Of a stretch of DNA of 64,000 bases, positions 33,788-46,400 are shown piece after piece. Every line of letters starts with the position of its first letter. Within the stretch, counting starts at the first letter, position 1. Made by a program: the position numbers and the translations under genes. The notes below the pieces were generated by a model that saw only the letters and a program-made list of their open reading frames with translations, was not told the origin of the DNA and made no database searches. Origin of the DNA: Rhynchonema sp. JSB1_4 (taxonomy: Eukaryota; Nematoda; Chromadorea; Monhysterida; Xyalidae); NCBI GenBank assembly GCA_030248065.1, contig JASAMV010001002.1, positions 1-64,000 of the forward strand, written 5' to 3'.

Positions 33788-36700
33788 ATGCGACCGGCGA
33801 GTGAGGATGCAGGGGACGACAGTAATAATGGTGGATACATCACTGAGGAGCAGGCGATGGAACTGCGTGAGGCCAGGTTGGGTTACGGTATAGTTAGATA
33901 CCTTGCACCACAGAGCGGACAAAAATGGTTGAAAATTCGCTTGTGATTCTGTATAGAAATGCTGTGATGTGAGCAGATAAACGCGGAATGCGGAATAAAA
34001 ACCAGCGTAGCCCTAACGCGCCAAACAGACTTTAAAACATTTTCTGGAAGCGCCACAGTGCTTTAGCTGTACAGTTAAAGCGGGAAACCGTATATCTCAT
34101 GCTTGCTTTTTTACTACGCAGTTAGACTCTTTATGTCCAACGGTCACAAAAACAACGATCAAACGAGATAAACCACGTTAAAACTGTCAGAATTTATCTT
34201 TGAAAAGTTGCTTTCAGGAACAAACGCGAGCTTGTGCCGACTTACGCTCACCCTTTTGATCATGAAAGGCAGTGAGACTGAGACAAGAACCAGCTCGCTG
34301 ACAGATGAAACCTTTGTGAAACATTTCACACGTGGCTGTTGGTTGACGAGCTGGTTGGATTCCCTACTAAATGTTCTGCCGTTGCCTGATCAAAAGGGGA
34401 AGCGTAAGTCGGCACAAGCTCGAGTTTGTTCCCGAAAGCAAATTTTTAAAAATTAATTCTCACAATTTAAACGCATTTCATTTTGTTTGAACGATGTTTT
34501 TGTGATCACTCATCGTATATAGTCACATTTTATTGCGAAAGGCCGGATTCTGAGCGCATGCGATATCCGGTTGCCCGGTTTAACGGGTTGCTGTTTTCAA
34601 ACCAATTTCGCATTCCGCCCTACGCGTTTATGTACTCATAGCCTGACTAATAGAAAAACGTAGCAATGAGCACTTATATATGACCTGAATCTGTGGAGCG
34701 ATCCAACTCCTCTGCTTTTTTCACAATAATTCAACGCTGGCTGTCGTTCTACGAGGCATGATAAGCAGTATCCTCCAGCGAAGTCCGATATTTATCGGCA
34801 AACATTTGAACGACACTTTGGTTCCCCCGGCCGGTAACCTCCTGAACGCCATTGTATAGTCCGTCCACCAGCTCATGGCACTTTGTGTTGCTGCTGGCCG
34901 GTTTGTTCCCTTCCTCCACGATCTAATGAAAGAGAAATTGAGCGTGAGAGGTTTTGCAAAAAAAACTAAATAATAAGAAAATGTGTCGAAAACGATTGAA
35001 TTCGATCAAATTTAAAATTATATTAAATTAAAATCGATAAAACACGTCGATTTCATAAAAACAGCAATTTAGGAGCAAAAATATTTTTTTTGGAAACTCA
35101 ATTTCTCTTTCATTAGATTGTGGAGGAAGGGAACAAACCAGCCAGCAGCAACACAAAGTGCCATGAGCTGGTGGACGGACTATACGTGTTGACTTACTGT
35201 ACGTATAATAGCTCCTGAATCATGTTCTGATGCACAAAAGTGTGACGTGTGCGAATCAGGCTTATGTATTATATGTATATATCACTCATATGTATATATC
35301 ATATATCGGTACTTATATATTGGTCGCACAATGACTATATGAGAATCCATCCAAAATTTTTCCTGCATTGACAAGGCAGAAAATTCAAATTAACATTGCG
35401 CGCCAACGTGTAATCACACATAAGTATGCAGTAAGCGAAATGTTTCAGGGATTAAAAACGTGGTTGACTGGCTGGTTTATTTCCAGATGAAAATGTTTTG
35501 TAAGAAATACAATTAGCGCAGTGGTTAAGCGTGACTCATCTGTGAAATCCTGAAAATCAAGGTGGTTTTGGATGGATTCTCATATGGTCATTGTGCGACC
35601 AATATCAACTTAGATCGTTAACCACATATTCGTCAGCTAATTACACACAGCCCCCTAGCGCCTGTGTATATATTTCTCGCACTCTTTCAGGGCCGCTTCA
35701 GTTGACGATCAAAGCTGACGAGACAATCAAACAATTAGTCATGCCACAAGAAAAGTGACAGAGTACCGCATGCTCTGCCATCCTAAATATCAAAACTCAC
35801 AACCCCACGCCCATGTGTAATTGCAGCGCACTACGCAAAGCACTTGAAACATCAGCCAGCCAGTACACAGACGCACGACAGACGTTCGGCATGGCGAAAG
35901 AATCGCTGGGGAAGTTTCTGAAATTATTTGATGAACTCAACGACGAGAAAACGGCGGCGGAAGAACGACTGAAGGAAATCAATCAGAATCGGAATGAGGT
36001 ATGTATGTATAGTCTGTTGATAAAGCAAGTCTTTAACCCCATGCAGGCAATTTGGAGCGGGTGAGGAAACACATTTTCAACCGCTTGCCGATCCGCGTGG
36101 CTCAACATGAGTGCACTGGCTACAGGAAGTCACGTGACCGCTATAGCCAAAACAGATGAACGCAGCAGCCTTTAGTTGGCAAGGGTGAAACATTTGTGTT
36201 TACCTAACCCGCTCCAAATTTGCCTGCATGGGGTTACAACACTATGTCGATATTTAATCAACAGACTATACATGAAGTGTGCTTGGGGAAGTGTGCAGAA
36301 TCAAGATAGGGAAGTGTGCTTGGGGTATTTTAATTTCAAGGTGCAGAGCAAGGGTCAAAATTTTTAACCTTCCAGCCCTCCGGGCTCAGGCAGGGAGCTG
36401 ATATAGGAAAAACTTGTCAGCCGTGAATATTTTGGACCAAGTTCAGTTAGCGTGCCAAGTTTCATTGCGATCGGTTAAGGTCGCATATATGACGCTTTAA
36501 GGGTTGGCATACATATTTCAACACTACTTCATGCCAGCCGCACTTGACCAGTGTAAGCGCTATGCCTAGAAGAACGTGTTTACGCTGGTCAAAATTCAAA
36601 ACATCGCACAAATTCAATATTCAGGTTGAGCGTTGGATCGATGAAATCAAACCGATTTTGGCCGATGAAAGCTGCAAAGCGTTGCGATACGCGCAACAGG

Positions 36701-39211
36701 TTGGAAGGTTTGAAAGTAATTTGTGATCTGCTGTGTTGGCATTGAGATATCATTTTGAGCCTGAATCGGCGTGATAACAGAGTTATTATTTCGCTCTGCG
36801 AAACGCTGACGAATGCTATATAGTAAATTTCCAAATTCGCTGCCGCACAATAAAATATGCCCCGTAGTTAATGTCACGTTCTAAACCCTAACGCTAACCA
36901 CGTGCAGTTCTGAAACATTGCGTTCAGCTGCCTGGCTGGCTGGTAAGCTGCACGCGCGTCTGCTGCCCGAATGTTTCAAAAGTTGACTTTCGGGTTTAGA
37001 ACGTGACATTAACTATGGGTCGTATTTCACTGTGTGGCAGCGAATTTGGAAATTTACTATATCACGTTTTCAATATGATTGTCCTTAAAAACACCAAATG
37101 TTTCACAGTCTAGTCTGGCACTTACCTTGACTACACTTCGATGCGCCTATGCCATCAAACTTATCTTGCATACATGTGTTCATTGTCAGTGTGTCTTATA
37201 AATATCTTTAGTGGTAGTGTAGTGCATTCGCACTGATGATGGCCTGGTGCACCGCCCGCGTCCGTGAAAGCAGATATGGGGTGGAATTTTCGAAACGGTG
37301 TAAAGGTCAGCTGGGCGTATAAAGGTCGGTGTAAAGTTCGGTCGAAAGCTCGGTCGGCGTAGCTCAGTGTAAACGTGAAACATTGCCTGTTATTAACGTG
37401 GAATGTTTCAAGGTTATACCGACGTCTATCACACTGAGCTGTCGACCGAGCTTTCCACCGACCTTTACACCCAACTGACCTTTACACCGTTTCGAAAATA
37501 TCACCCATGGAAACGGAGCGGTAAATCAAAAAAAAATCCATGGTTGAATTCACGTTCATTTAAATTTCAGGCCAACGAGCACAACAAACGTTTCGTGTCG
37601 TTGACAACGCGCATGGAGGGACTGGTCTTGGACGCAGACCCAAATGAACCGCTGATCGCTCAGGAACAGCTTGAACCGTCAGTTTGAAGCTTTGGCATTG
37701 TTTCTTTTGTTGTAGATTTTTAATAAATTTTTAAAGAAAATGTTGTGCGAAACGTCAGCAGGTTCTTGTCGATCGAATGATCAGTTGATGTTTCACACGG
37801 AGTGCATTTTTAAACAAAGGCGCGCAGTGCAACTTTGGTGCCATGATCATTATTCACTGCGAAACGTTGCTATATAAATCGAGCAGGGTTTCACTGGTTG
37901 TCTGTTGTGATCTGTTTTCACAAGCGAACGGTGGTGCGCCTGGTCATCGTCAGTACGAATGTCCCATAGTATAGATGGCCACGTGTCCACCCCATAACAC
38001 CTACCATTCTGTGTTCACGCAATCATTCTGCAGGTACACCGAATACAGCGGCGGTCCGATTACACCAACGGCACTTGGCAACATGCCAACACACTCAGGC
38101 GCCGCCCGACCACTGGCCCAGTTCCCGTTTGTGAATCCGTATTGGAACCACTCGAACGCCATGCAACTACAACTGCTGCAAATGCACCTGATGCGACAGA
38201 CGTCCTTGATGCCAAGTGTGGTGGTTAGTTTTATGTCGTTTCGTCCACTATTCATGTGTGTGTTGGCACGAAACTTGGTGATAGGATGGGGTCGTTTTAG
38301 ATGGAACCCAAGACATCAATCGATCCGACCCCATTGTGATTGATGTGATCAATTTATCTAAATCGATCCACTATTCAGTGATGCTGATGATGTGAGTGCA
38401 TGCGTTTATTCATTATCCCAATTCGGATGGTGTATCAGGTGATCGTCAGTTCAAACAGATCACATGGTCACATATAAATATCGATCACATTTTCTGATAT
38501 GAAAATTTTGCCGGTTGATGTTTCACAGCCATCGAGCTCCACCGGCAGCAGCACAGCGACGAGCAGTGGTACGGATGCGAATGCGCTCGCGCGCCAGAAA
38601 CCGGTGCCTATGAAGGTATGTATAACTGTTTTCTCTTAATTTGTGTTTAATTTACATGCAACCGCACCACCGGCCCATGTTCTGTCCTGCGCGGTTGCTG
38701 ATCCCACTTTTTGACTGTTCGTGTTTCCTTTGAAGCAATGGCCATGATCATCGATAATGGACTGGTCTGGTGCGGTGTCACCTTGATCGCTTTCGTATCG
38801 AGAGTTTGTTCAGCCTTGTGATGGATAACCATTGCCTTAGATCAATGGGTGGCACCTTTGTCCACCACTGATGGATTAAAGTTGCTCAGGATAATAGTTG
38901 TTCCTGGTGAGCTGTTGTGAAGAACGTTACCGCTGGTCAAAATAGCTGACATCAGCATATCACAGGTCTTCAACTGTGCTAAATCCGTACCAATCGCGAC
39001 GTTTTAGTACCGATCAGAGACATTACAAAGGCCAAATTGACCATTTCTAATATTGATGCCGTGCATCTAAACAGCGCTCTTTCATGATTTACAGATCTGC
39101 CAGTGTTGTCACAACGAAATCCATCGGAATGCGCCCATTTGTCCCAACTGCAAACAGAAAAGTCGATCGAAAAACCCGAAAAAGAAACGTGCCGCACAGA
39201 ATATCAACTAA
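33788..39211 (+). CDS. ZC4H2: ZC4H2, C4H2-type zinc finger protein
   Basis: Seven exons: 33788-33876, 35827-35998, 36625-36699, 37571-37677, 38034-38223, 38529-38615 and 39095-39211. They join in phase to 278 residues (human about 224). The N-terminal two thirds is helical coiled coil ([39 protein letters not shown]). A Pro/Gln/Met-rich linker follows, then the diagnostic C-terminal finger [20 protein letters not shown] with a basic [10 protein letters not shown] tail. In vertebrates ZC4H2 is a nuclear and synaptic factor that partners the E3 ligases RNF220 and RLIM in neural development. All four Cys and both His are present. AATAAA at 39405-39410 suits polyadenylation. Introns 1-3 are full of TA-flanked foldback elements. 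Confidence 0.95.
34857..35182. mobile_element. TA-flanked foldback MITE, TIR TAGTCCGTCCA (copy 1)
   Basis: Arms of about 85 bp (TAGTCCGTCCACCAGCTCAT through CTTCCTCCACGATCTAATG, and their complement) enclose an A/T-rich loop. TA flanks both ends (34855-34856 and 35183-35184). It is in ZC4H2 intron 1. Copy 2 is at 40964-41273. Confidence 0.82.
35319..35609. mobile_element. Foldback MITE, TIR ATTGGTCGCACAATGAC
   Basis: TATTGGTCGCACAATGACTA ... GAGAATCCATCC is mirrored by GGATGGATTCTCATATGGTC ... GACCAATA. The arms are about 42 bp. It sits in ZC4H2 intron 1 between two other inverted-repeat units. Confidence 0.75.
36010..36268. mobile_element. TA-flanked foldback MITE starting 10 bases after a splice donor
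   Basis: TAGTCTGTTGAT and CATGCAGGCAATTTGGAGCG are mirrored by CGCTCCAAATTTGCCTGCAT and ATCAACAGACTA, with TA on both sides. The ZC4H2 exon 2 donor is at 35998/35999, so the insertion lies almost on the 5' splice site. Confidence 0.8.
36821..37059. mobile_element. TA-flanked foldback MITE, TIR TAGTAAATTTCCAAATTCGC
   Basis: The arms TAGTAAATTTCCAAATTCGC and GCGAATTTGGAAATTTACTA, plus an inner pair GTTAATGTCACGTTCTAAAC / GTTTAGAACGTGACATTAAC, form a long hairpin with TA at each end. It is in ZC4H2 intron 3. Confidence 0.82.
37276..37508. mobile_element. Palindromic element with GGTGTAAAGGTC arms (copy 2)
   Basis: It is a near-identical partner of 25229-25459, including the central GTGAAACATTGCC and the CACCCATGG right end. 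It is in ZC4H2 intron 3, 62 bases before exon 4. Confidence 0.78.
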
Positions 39212-40105
39212 CAAAAAATATTTATTTTTCACGATGATCTATTACTATCATTATGCACAATGTTTACCTTGCTTTTGTACTGTGTACAGTCGACTGTGTA
39301 CAGTCGAATAGTGAACATTATTGTGTGACAGTCGTGTTGTCAGTGAAATCCAGATATGAGATCCAGTGTCATCTGTAAATCAAAAGGACATCGCGTGTGT
39401 TATCAATAAATTCCTTCGTTTTTAAATTTTTTATAAATGTCACGATTTAGATTATTATAACTTTTATCGTTATTTTCTTGTGAGTCATGCTATTCGAAGG
39501 CGTCAGAAGCATTTTTTCCGTCTGATACATGGATTCATTTATCTCACTGCATCCATGACCTACATGTATTGTTGACCGAATGTTGTTACGTCAGCGAAAC
39601 TGAATGTGTAAAAAATGGAAAGCAAACAGTATTGATCAATTTTTATCATTGTACAGAAGGTACAATTAGTGTTGATCCGCTGCACATTGGAACACGAACA
39701 TGTGTTTTGGAAAAACTAAAATGACGAGAAAAGATAATCATGCACTAAACATTGAAAATCAATTCGTTGGATTGAAACTTATGAAAAAATCTGAATGATC
39801 ATTTTATTGCAAATGACTCTTGACTTTTTCGTTTTATTCACTCCAATCATTCACTTCTATTGAGCAACATTGCTTTATGCTTGTCGCCAACTTCCATTTG
39901 ACAAATTTGATAAAGTTTAAACATGTTATTGCCCTCCCTAAATTGAACCTTTGGTAAATAGCCAAATAGTGAACGACATTGTTTTTTTTACAATCTGCCA
40001 AACCTGCTAACAGCGAACACACAGTATGGTGAACGCCTGATCGATTCGCTATATAGAGACTGTACAGAGATACGCAAACTATCGATTACTTTTATCGAAA
40101 CATCA

Positions 40106-43100
40106 TCACACCAGACGCTGCGGCTGCTTTGCGTCCTTCTGCACCGTGTATCTGACAGTGATTTTGTCAGGTTTCTTCTGCACGATGATTGTGGGTCCAC
40201 TAAGGTCGGGCTGCCTTGGCCGATCAGGCATTGGGCCCATCACCAACGCCGTGTAGGGACTCACCGGGTCGTTCAGGGTGTACGTGGAGCGTAGTGACCT
40301 GAAAACGCACAATGACCCTCTCAAAGTTAGTTTCCGACGCTGTGCATAGACAACTTTTGCTCTTGTTCAAGATCAGAAATGTCCCCAAAAATGCCATTCT
40401 GATCCGATCTTCCAGTGTCGCATGTCACCCAAGTCCAACTGGTGATTTCAAGCTGTACTGTCATCATCACCATAACCTCAGCTCCAACTTTGCAAATATT
40501 CTCTCATGCAAGCAGTATGGTGCACCAGTCCATCATCAGTGCACCCAAACGGTCACTCGACCACCAACCAACCTGAGACAGACCAATACTGTGACCAGTG
40601 TAATGACGAGTTCCATCAACGAATAACAAATGAGGATCGAATGAATGGTGGTTTTGATGTGACCGCAGATGGCCAGCTGGTGGTACTGGTTGCCGTCAGG
40701 GTACGCCATCAGTTGCGGCAGGAACTAAAAAATAATGTTTCAGATTTCAATATCGTCGCGTGTATTCCGAGCCAGACTAACAACACTGGCCGAAATTGCT
40801 AACATCAATAAATATCATACACAAACTAGTGATCAGGGCAACACGGCTTTGGTCACGCGACGTTTTATTATGCGCTTCATACGCCCTGAATTTCGACCAG
40901 CGTAAAAGTTGTACCCATTGACGAATGCGGTCTGGCCGCTTACCGCGTTATATTTAATATGTATAGTCCGTCCATCAGCTCGTGTCACTTTGTGATGCTG
41001 CTGGCTGGTTTGTTCCCTTCCTCCACGTTCTAATGAAAGAGAAATTGAGTGTGACCGATTTTGCGAACAAATGATAAAATGTGTCGAAAAAGACAGAATT
41101 CGATCAAAATTAAATTAAATTAAAATGGATAAAACACGTGGACTTCATAAAAATCACAATTTAGGTGCAAAATTATTTTTTTTTCGAAAACTCAATTTCT
41201 CCTTCATTAGAACGTGGAGAAAGGGAATAAGTCGGTCAGCATCAGAAAGTGACATGAGCTGATGGACGGACTATACCAAATGATCATTGTGTTGGTTTTC
41301 AACATTACATAGTGACCCGGCATCATACATATATATGAAATGCAATGAAAGAGAAAATCATCACTCACTCGTGTTTCCAAATGTGCGGCGCACAATCGAT
41401 TCACATGCGTGACGCTTTCGACGAACATGATCAAGCACATAATCAGGACACAAATGGCAAACACCAGACACAACAACAGCGTGCCTCGGTCAAGACGACG
41501 ACTTGCAATCAAGGCTGAAGATATGCGAATATTAGTGCCGTGCGTGTGAGCTATGAACCGGTGTTTGTGTTCAGAACCGCCTGCATAAGCATATGAAAAC
41601 CAGTTGCTGGTTTGAGCAGGGGCGCACATTGCACGACTGGGCAAACCCGTTTACGCATTGAAATTAAGTGCGATACCCGGTGGTGGCGCGAGTTTTTTAA
41701 TTCTGAGAAATTTAATTTTAATTTTTCTGAGAATTTCTAATTGCGCACGCCAACGCTCGATTCGAGAAGCGCCTTTTCGAAACTTCAACGGTCCGCGCGC
41801 GACCGGCCAACCGTTTGTGTTCGGGTCCTATTTTTAAATTCCCGTTTTTGAATTTTGATGCTGGCACTTTGGCAACGTTTCTGTCCCCTCTCCGCATCGC
41901 CAGTCTATCGCGCGCGTAACATCGCTGTACGCGTGTTTCAATCTCTGGCGTCTCAACATGAACGAACAAAATGTGAACGTGTGTTTTGCTTAACGAGCAG
42001 TTCGGCGCCCTCTGAATTTTTGCGACGATTTCACTTCCTAGGTATTTCGACCATTGGGTCTCACAGACAGGCGGTGCACCAGGTGATCGTCAGTGCGCGA
42101 ATGCACCACATGGCCGCCGCGCGTGCTGGGCAAAGTATATCTGCGAACTGGTTTCATGGTAGTACGACATTCATTTTCTATTCACTTAACGCGAATTAAG
42201 CGTATCCAATCGTATAACACTCACCCAACATGCCAGTGACAATGAAGCACAGTCCAGCGGTTATGGCGAACGCGGTCTCCGATATCTGATTGGTGGCCAC
42301 ATCATACGCAATCAGTGTGCTGCCCAACAGACAATGCAATGTGCCCAGCATCAGGCCACACGGACGACACGGCCAGCTGGAAATGTGGGGGGCTAATTTG
42401 GAAATGGTTGACGCAAGTCCTCCTTTCTGGAGAGTTGATGATTCGCGCACAGCATTTTGAGCTGAAGAGCTAAGAAGAAAACACGGTGCCGAGCAGTATC
42501 GGACTTGCTGAGGCACCGGAGTAAATCGGTCTCGTGTGTGTTTTTGTTTGACGAAGGACAATTTTTAAAATTTACTGAATAATCAGCTGTTTCCATGCGG
42601 CTCACAAACAGCACTTTTACGTTGGTCAAATTTTGGACCTTCGAAAAACCTCTAATTTATGCGAAAGTCTGGGACAGAAGACGACTAGATCCGATCAGAT
42701 TCGTTCGCCAAGTTTGATATCAGCTAAAGCATTTTTGACAGTGGCCATTCAAGCGGCCCTGGCCTGAAAACATGAACTACCACGGGCAGGGTCCAATCTC
42801 AAATGTATACCCCAGTCCCGATCCACCTTTTAGCCGGCGCCCCCCGCTGGTGTGTCTTTGCCATCGATGTGTAATGACCGCGAAAGGATTCAGCTAGTCG
42901 CTCATGCCCATCTTCGTCCTCGCTCGACGAACAACTGCAAAGTTTGTGCGAAAGTGTGAAACATCAGCTAGTCAACAATTGTTAACATCTGGTTTGATCC
43001 ACTATTGAACGCCGGTTCAGTGGAGACGGAATCCGTCGGTTGTGAACATTGAGGGCGTCATTTTGCTAAAAATGATCCTACAGTGCTGGATTGACAGTTA

Positions 43101-43443
43101 CGTACTATGTATGTTGTATGTACTTGACAAGAAAAGCTGATTTCAATGAAAACATTCATTATTATGCCATTGTGAAACAAATTTTGCATTAACGATGACC
43201 TGGTGCACCGGCCGTCTGCAAAATCAGTCGTATGATAATTCATTTTTATCGAAAAGAGAAACCTAAAATAGGTACATACCTCGCATCGGGATCAAAATCG
43301 ACATTTGTGGACGCCAATAGTCGATCGGTATCGGGTGCATTTGAGTGACGGGTTATCGATTTCTTTGCCATTTCGGCGTCGGTTGTTAGGGCCACCAGGG
43401 TTGTTGTTGTTGTTGCCTCCTGATTGGCGATGGATGTGTTGCT
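40106..43443 (-). CDS. Four-span membrane protein, family not identified
   Basis: Minus-strand exons 43443-43280, 42376-42225, 41514-41369, 40724-40573 and 40298-40106 join in phase to about 268 residues. The N-terminal tail is hydrophilic (SNTSIANQEATTTTTLVALT ... NAPDTDRLLASTNVDFDPDA). Four spans follow: CGLMLGTLHCLLGSTLIAYD, TAFAITAGLCFIVTGML, GTLLLCLVFAICVLIMCLIM and a last one within SILICYSLMELVITLVTVLV. The cytosolic C-tail is basic (IIVQKKPDKITVRYTVQKDA). The topology resembles MS4A/CD20-like or sarcospan-like tetraspans, but no signature settles it. The first ATG may be in an unseen upstream exon, or be the in-frame MAKKS within the first listed exon. It converges on ZC4H2. Confidence 0.75.
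40964..41273. mobile_element. TA-flanked foldback MITE, TIR TAGTCCGTCCA (copy 2)
   Basis: It is a relative of 34857-35182 with the same arm (TAGTCCGTCCATCAGCTCGT ... TCCTCCACGTTCTAATGAAA) and the same flanking TA. It lies in an intron of the four-span gene. Confidence 0.8.
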
Positions 43444-46400
43444 CTGAAAAATCAGCACCTTGGTTCACACCGATAGAAGATTGACCTTAGAAAAGCTTCT
43501 GTGGTGTCACAATATCACATCACAAAGCCGGAGTCCGATTCCAGGCAGGACCGTCATCGTGTTTTTATCATTAACCACATAAAGTCTCCGGCAGAGAAAG
43601 GGCAAAAACAAGATTCGTCTGTTCATTACAAGGGAGACCTTGGAAAGCTCACGAACAGAACACACAACAGGGAAGAGAAAACAAAGCAGCGGTCTTTCAA
43701 AAAAAAAGATCAGGAATAATTGAAAAAGAGTTATAATTTGGGACAATCTTAGAGACAAGCCCGAAGTTGGTCCATTCACCAGCTCTGATGTCCGAGATAG
43801 TGGCCTTATAAGTATTACGTACATACATACATAGGTGCAACAAGAGCGGCCGCTGGGTGGGTGTTTTGTCACCTACGCTCTTCCGTCCGTACCAGTTGTA
43901 TACATTTTTGAGAAGCTCGCCGACAGAAGATAAGAGAACGCCGGAACCACGCTGCACGTCAATCCATATATGAGAGCAGAGAACAAGAATGCCCATTTGT
44001 GTCCGCATGGGAAGTGTATATAGCCGGGAGCGCGCAATAACAGATGGCTGATATCACAATGGAGAAGCAAGCAAGCGCACAGTGCCCGCATGACCACATT
44101 GTGCAAGTCCCGCTGGTTACAAGCACCTATACACAGAGTGGGTGGATGTGGGATACTCTTTGTACAAATTCGTGGGTCCGGGATAAGCTGTCGTTGGGAA
44201 AGGATGGCCAGGGACTGATATGCGGTCTCCGTGACATAATCCGAACAAAAACTGTTTGAAAATTGAAGCTATATTCCATATAACAGGTTCTCACCATCGT
44301 TTTGTATAAAGGAAGCACACTTGTACCAAAGAACAAGCACGAGTCAACCTAACAATCTCCCACAGTGTCCGTCCTGCACAGCACCAGACACAAATTTGAA
44401 GCCGCAGCCTGAAGCCGAAGCATGCGCGCAAGAAAAAAAGTTGTCCACAAGACAATCAACAAGCACAGATTGCGCATGCTCACAGGGCCGCACTTGACTA
44501 ACAGAAAAGCGATTTGAGGTTTAAGAATGTCTTCAACAAAGTTATTAACCCAATTTACGACCATCTCAACCACAGCAATTTAAAAATCGATTTTTCTCCT
44601 GATGAGCACCGCCAGGTACGTATACATGTGGTATGAGCGAAGGGAAACAATGAATCACTAAAATAGTGGATGGATAGAAGTCCTTCAGATTGGATGTCAT
44701 GACAAATTCCAAACACGAGTCTGGTGTCTGGAAGCTTGGTGGTCCCTAAATTAACAAAAAAAACTTCATAACAACAGTTTTCAGAGCCAAGGTTCCCTAT
44801 GGCATGTTTGTTTTCCTCACGTTGCTTATTTTCTTGCTTTTTATTTCCGATAGCACAAGCAAGACTCGGAACTCAATTTGCAGTTTCTCAGAGAGACGGC
44901 TTTGTCTGCGGGCTGGTCTTTGTGTGTATTGTGTTGTGTGTCTATTACAATTGAATTTTTTGCACAACAACCCCAACAAGCTGGGCTTATCCTAGGGTCA
45001 TCGACGTAAGTAATCGGTTTTCGCCAAGCGCAGCTATACATAGCTCTGATAATCGTCGTATTATACGAGCTCAAAGGCTGTGTTATAGTGTTATAACGTG
45101 CAAGACTCGACATACAGCTGCGTTTGTCGAAAGTCAACGACTTGCATTGACTACAGCAGAATTAGCCACTATTGTATACGCACGCTAACCAGATAAAAAT
45201 CAGCGCTCGCGCACCAAAATGTGATTTCGAGCTAATACAACCGTATACCGGCACTCCGGGCGCAGTTTTTCTGCGGGTCATTATGACACCAAGGAAAGTA
45301 CTGCCGGTATGTGGTTATTTCATGCTGACTTAACACAGATTTGACATTTGCTAGACCGAAGGGCAAAAACAAGTGCTAAAATTGCTCCTTGGCCATGTCA
45401 CCATTAAAGTAGCAACGTCGTGTTGTGTCTTCAATTCAAAGGTTAAAAACAAGGACCACACGCGTAACAACGATGGGATTCTGTTCCACTCCTGTCCTAT
45501 GTATGTACCTACAACTTGCAACCATATCAGTGTTATCAGGCCAAAGCTTCAGGTCAGGTAGCAAGCTGCTAGGAGCTCCTACAGGTATAACTATGCTTAT
45601 ACGCACGGCACAAATTTTGAAGTTTAGATTAGCTGAACCAAAGAACGCACCGTATCTAGCCTCGCAAGACGTGGGTGGAATCCGGGGAACAAAACGCAGC
45701 AGCGCCGAGACGCACTTTGCTCTTTGCTGTTTCATTCCCTTTCTGTGCGAAAGCCAATAAAACTCAACGGTCTTTGAAGGAAAGTAATAAAAAATAATCA
45801 AAGTTGCAGTAAACATAGAGCACTTCTCCGTCAAGCCTGCGTGGGGGTAAACGCGACGCCTAAAAACCGAAGGGGTCCTAAAAGCTTTGCTAATCTCTCG
45901 ACAGCGCACGCGAAGCGTAGTCTGGCGGCAGAAAAAGGTTGAAAGCGCTCTGAATGTTATTGCTTTCGACGCGCTCACACTTGGCCCGTCACTTTAACGA
46001 ACCGAAAAAAATGTCGACTGAAATGAGCTGCGCTGTGTGTTGCACCTTGCTTTCATCACAGTGTGATGCACCTGTGTTTCAAAATGACTATGAGCTTGTG
46101 TGCTTGTGTACATAACGACAAGAAGGTCCTGCCGGGACCAATTAAATAATGATCTTCGTATAGAAAGGCGAAAGGAAAACGAAGTTCAACGGCAGCTGGG
46201 TATCCTATACTTGTCTGGACAGACAAAAGTACACACAGTATATACTGGAAGTGGGGGTCACCCACCACGCCTTGGATCGGAGGGCACGGATTTTTTCAAG
46301 AATGACAAGCTTACAGTTTTGCTTCCGTGAGTGACGTTTCATGCGCCAGGTACAGTACAATACAAGTATACATCTGCCACGATGAACATATTTTTGAATG

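Noticed and set aside
43501..44108. Overlapping open frames on both strands
   Set aside because: No signal peptide, splice phase or family; could not be linked to the four-span gene as its first exon.
45436..45978. 180-residue minus-strand open frame
   Set aside because: Longest frame of the gene-poor stretch, but composition and lack of any motif suggest chance.
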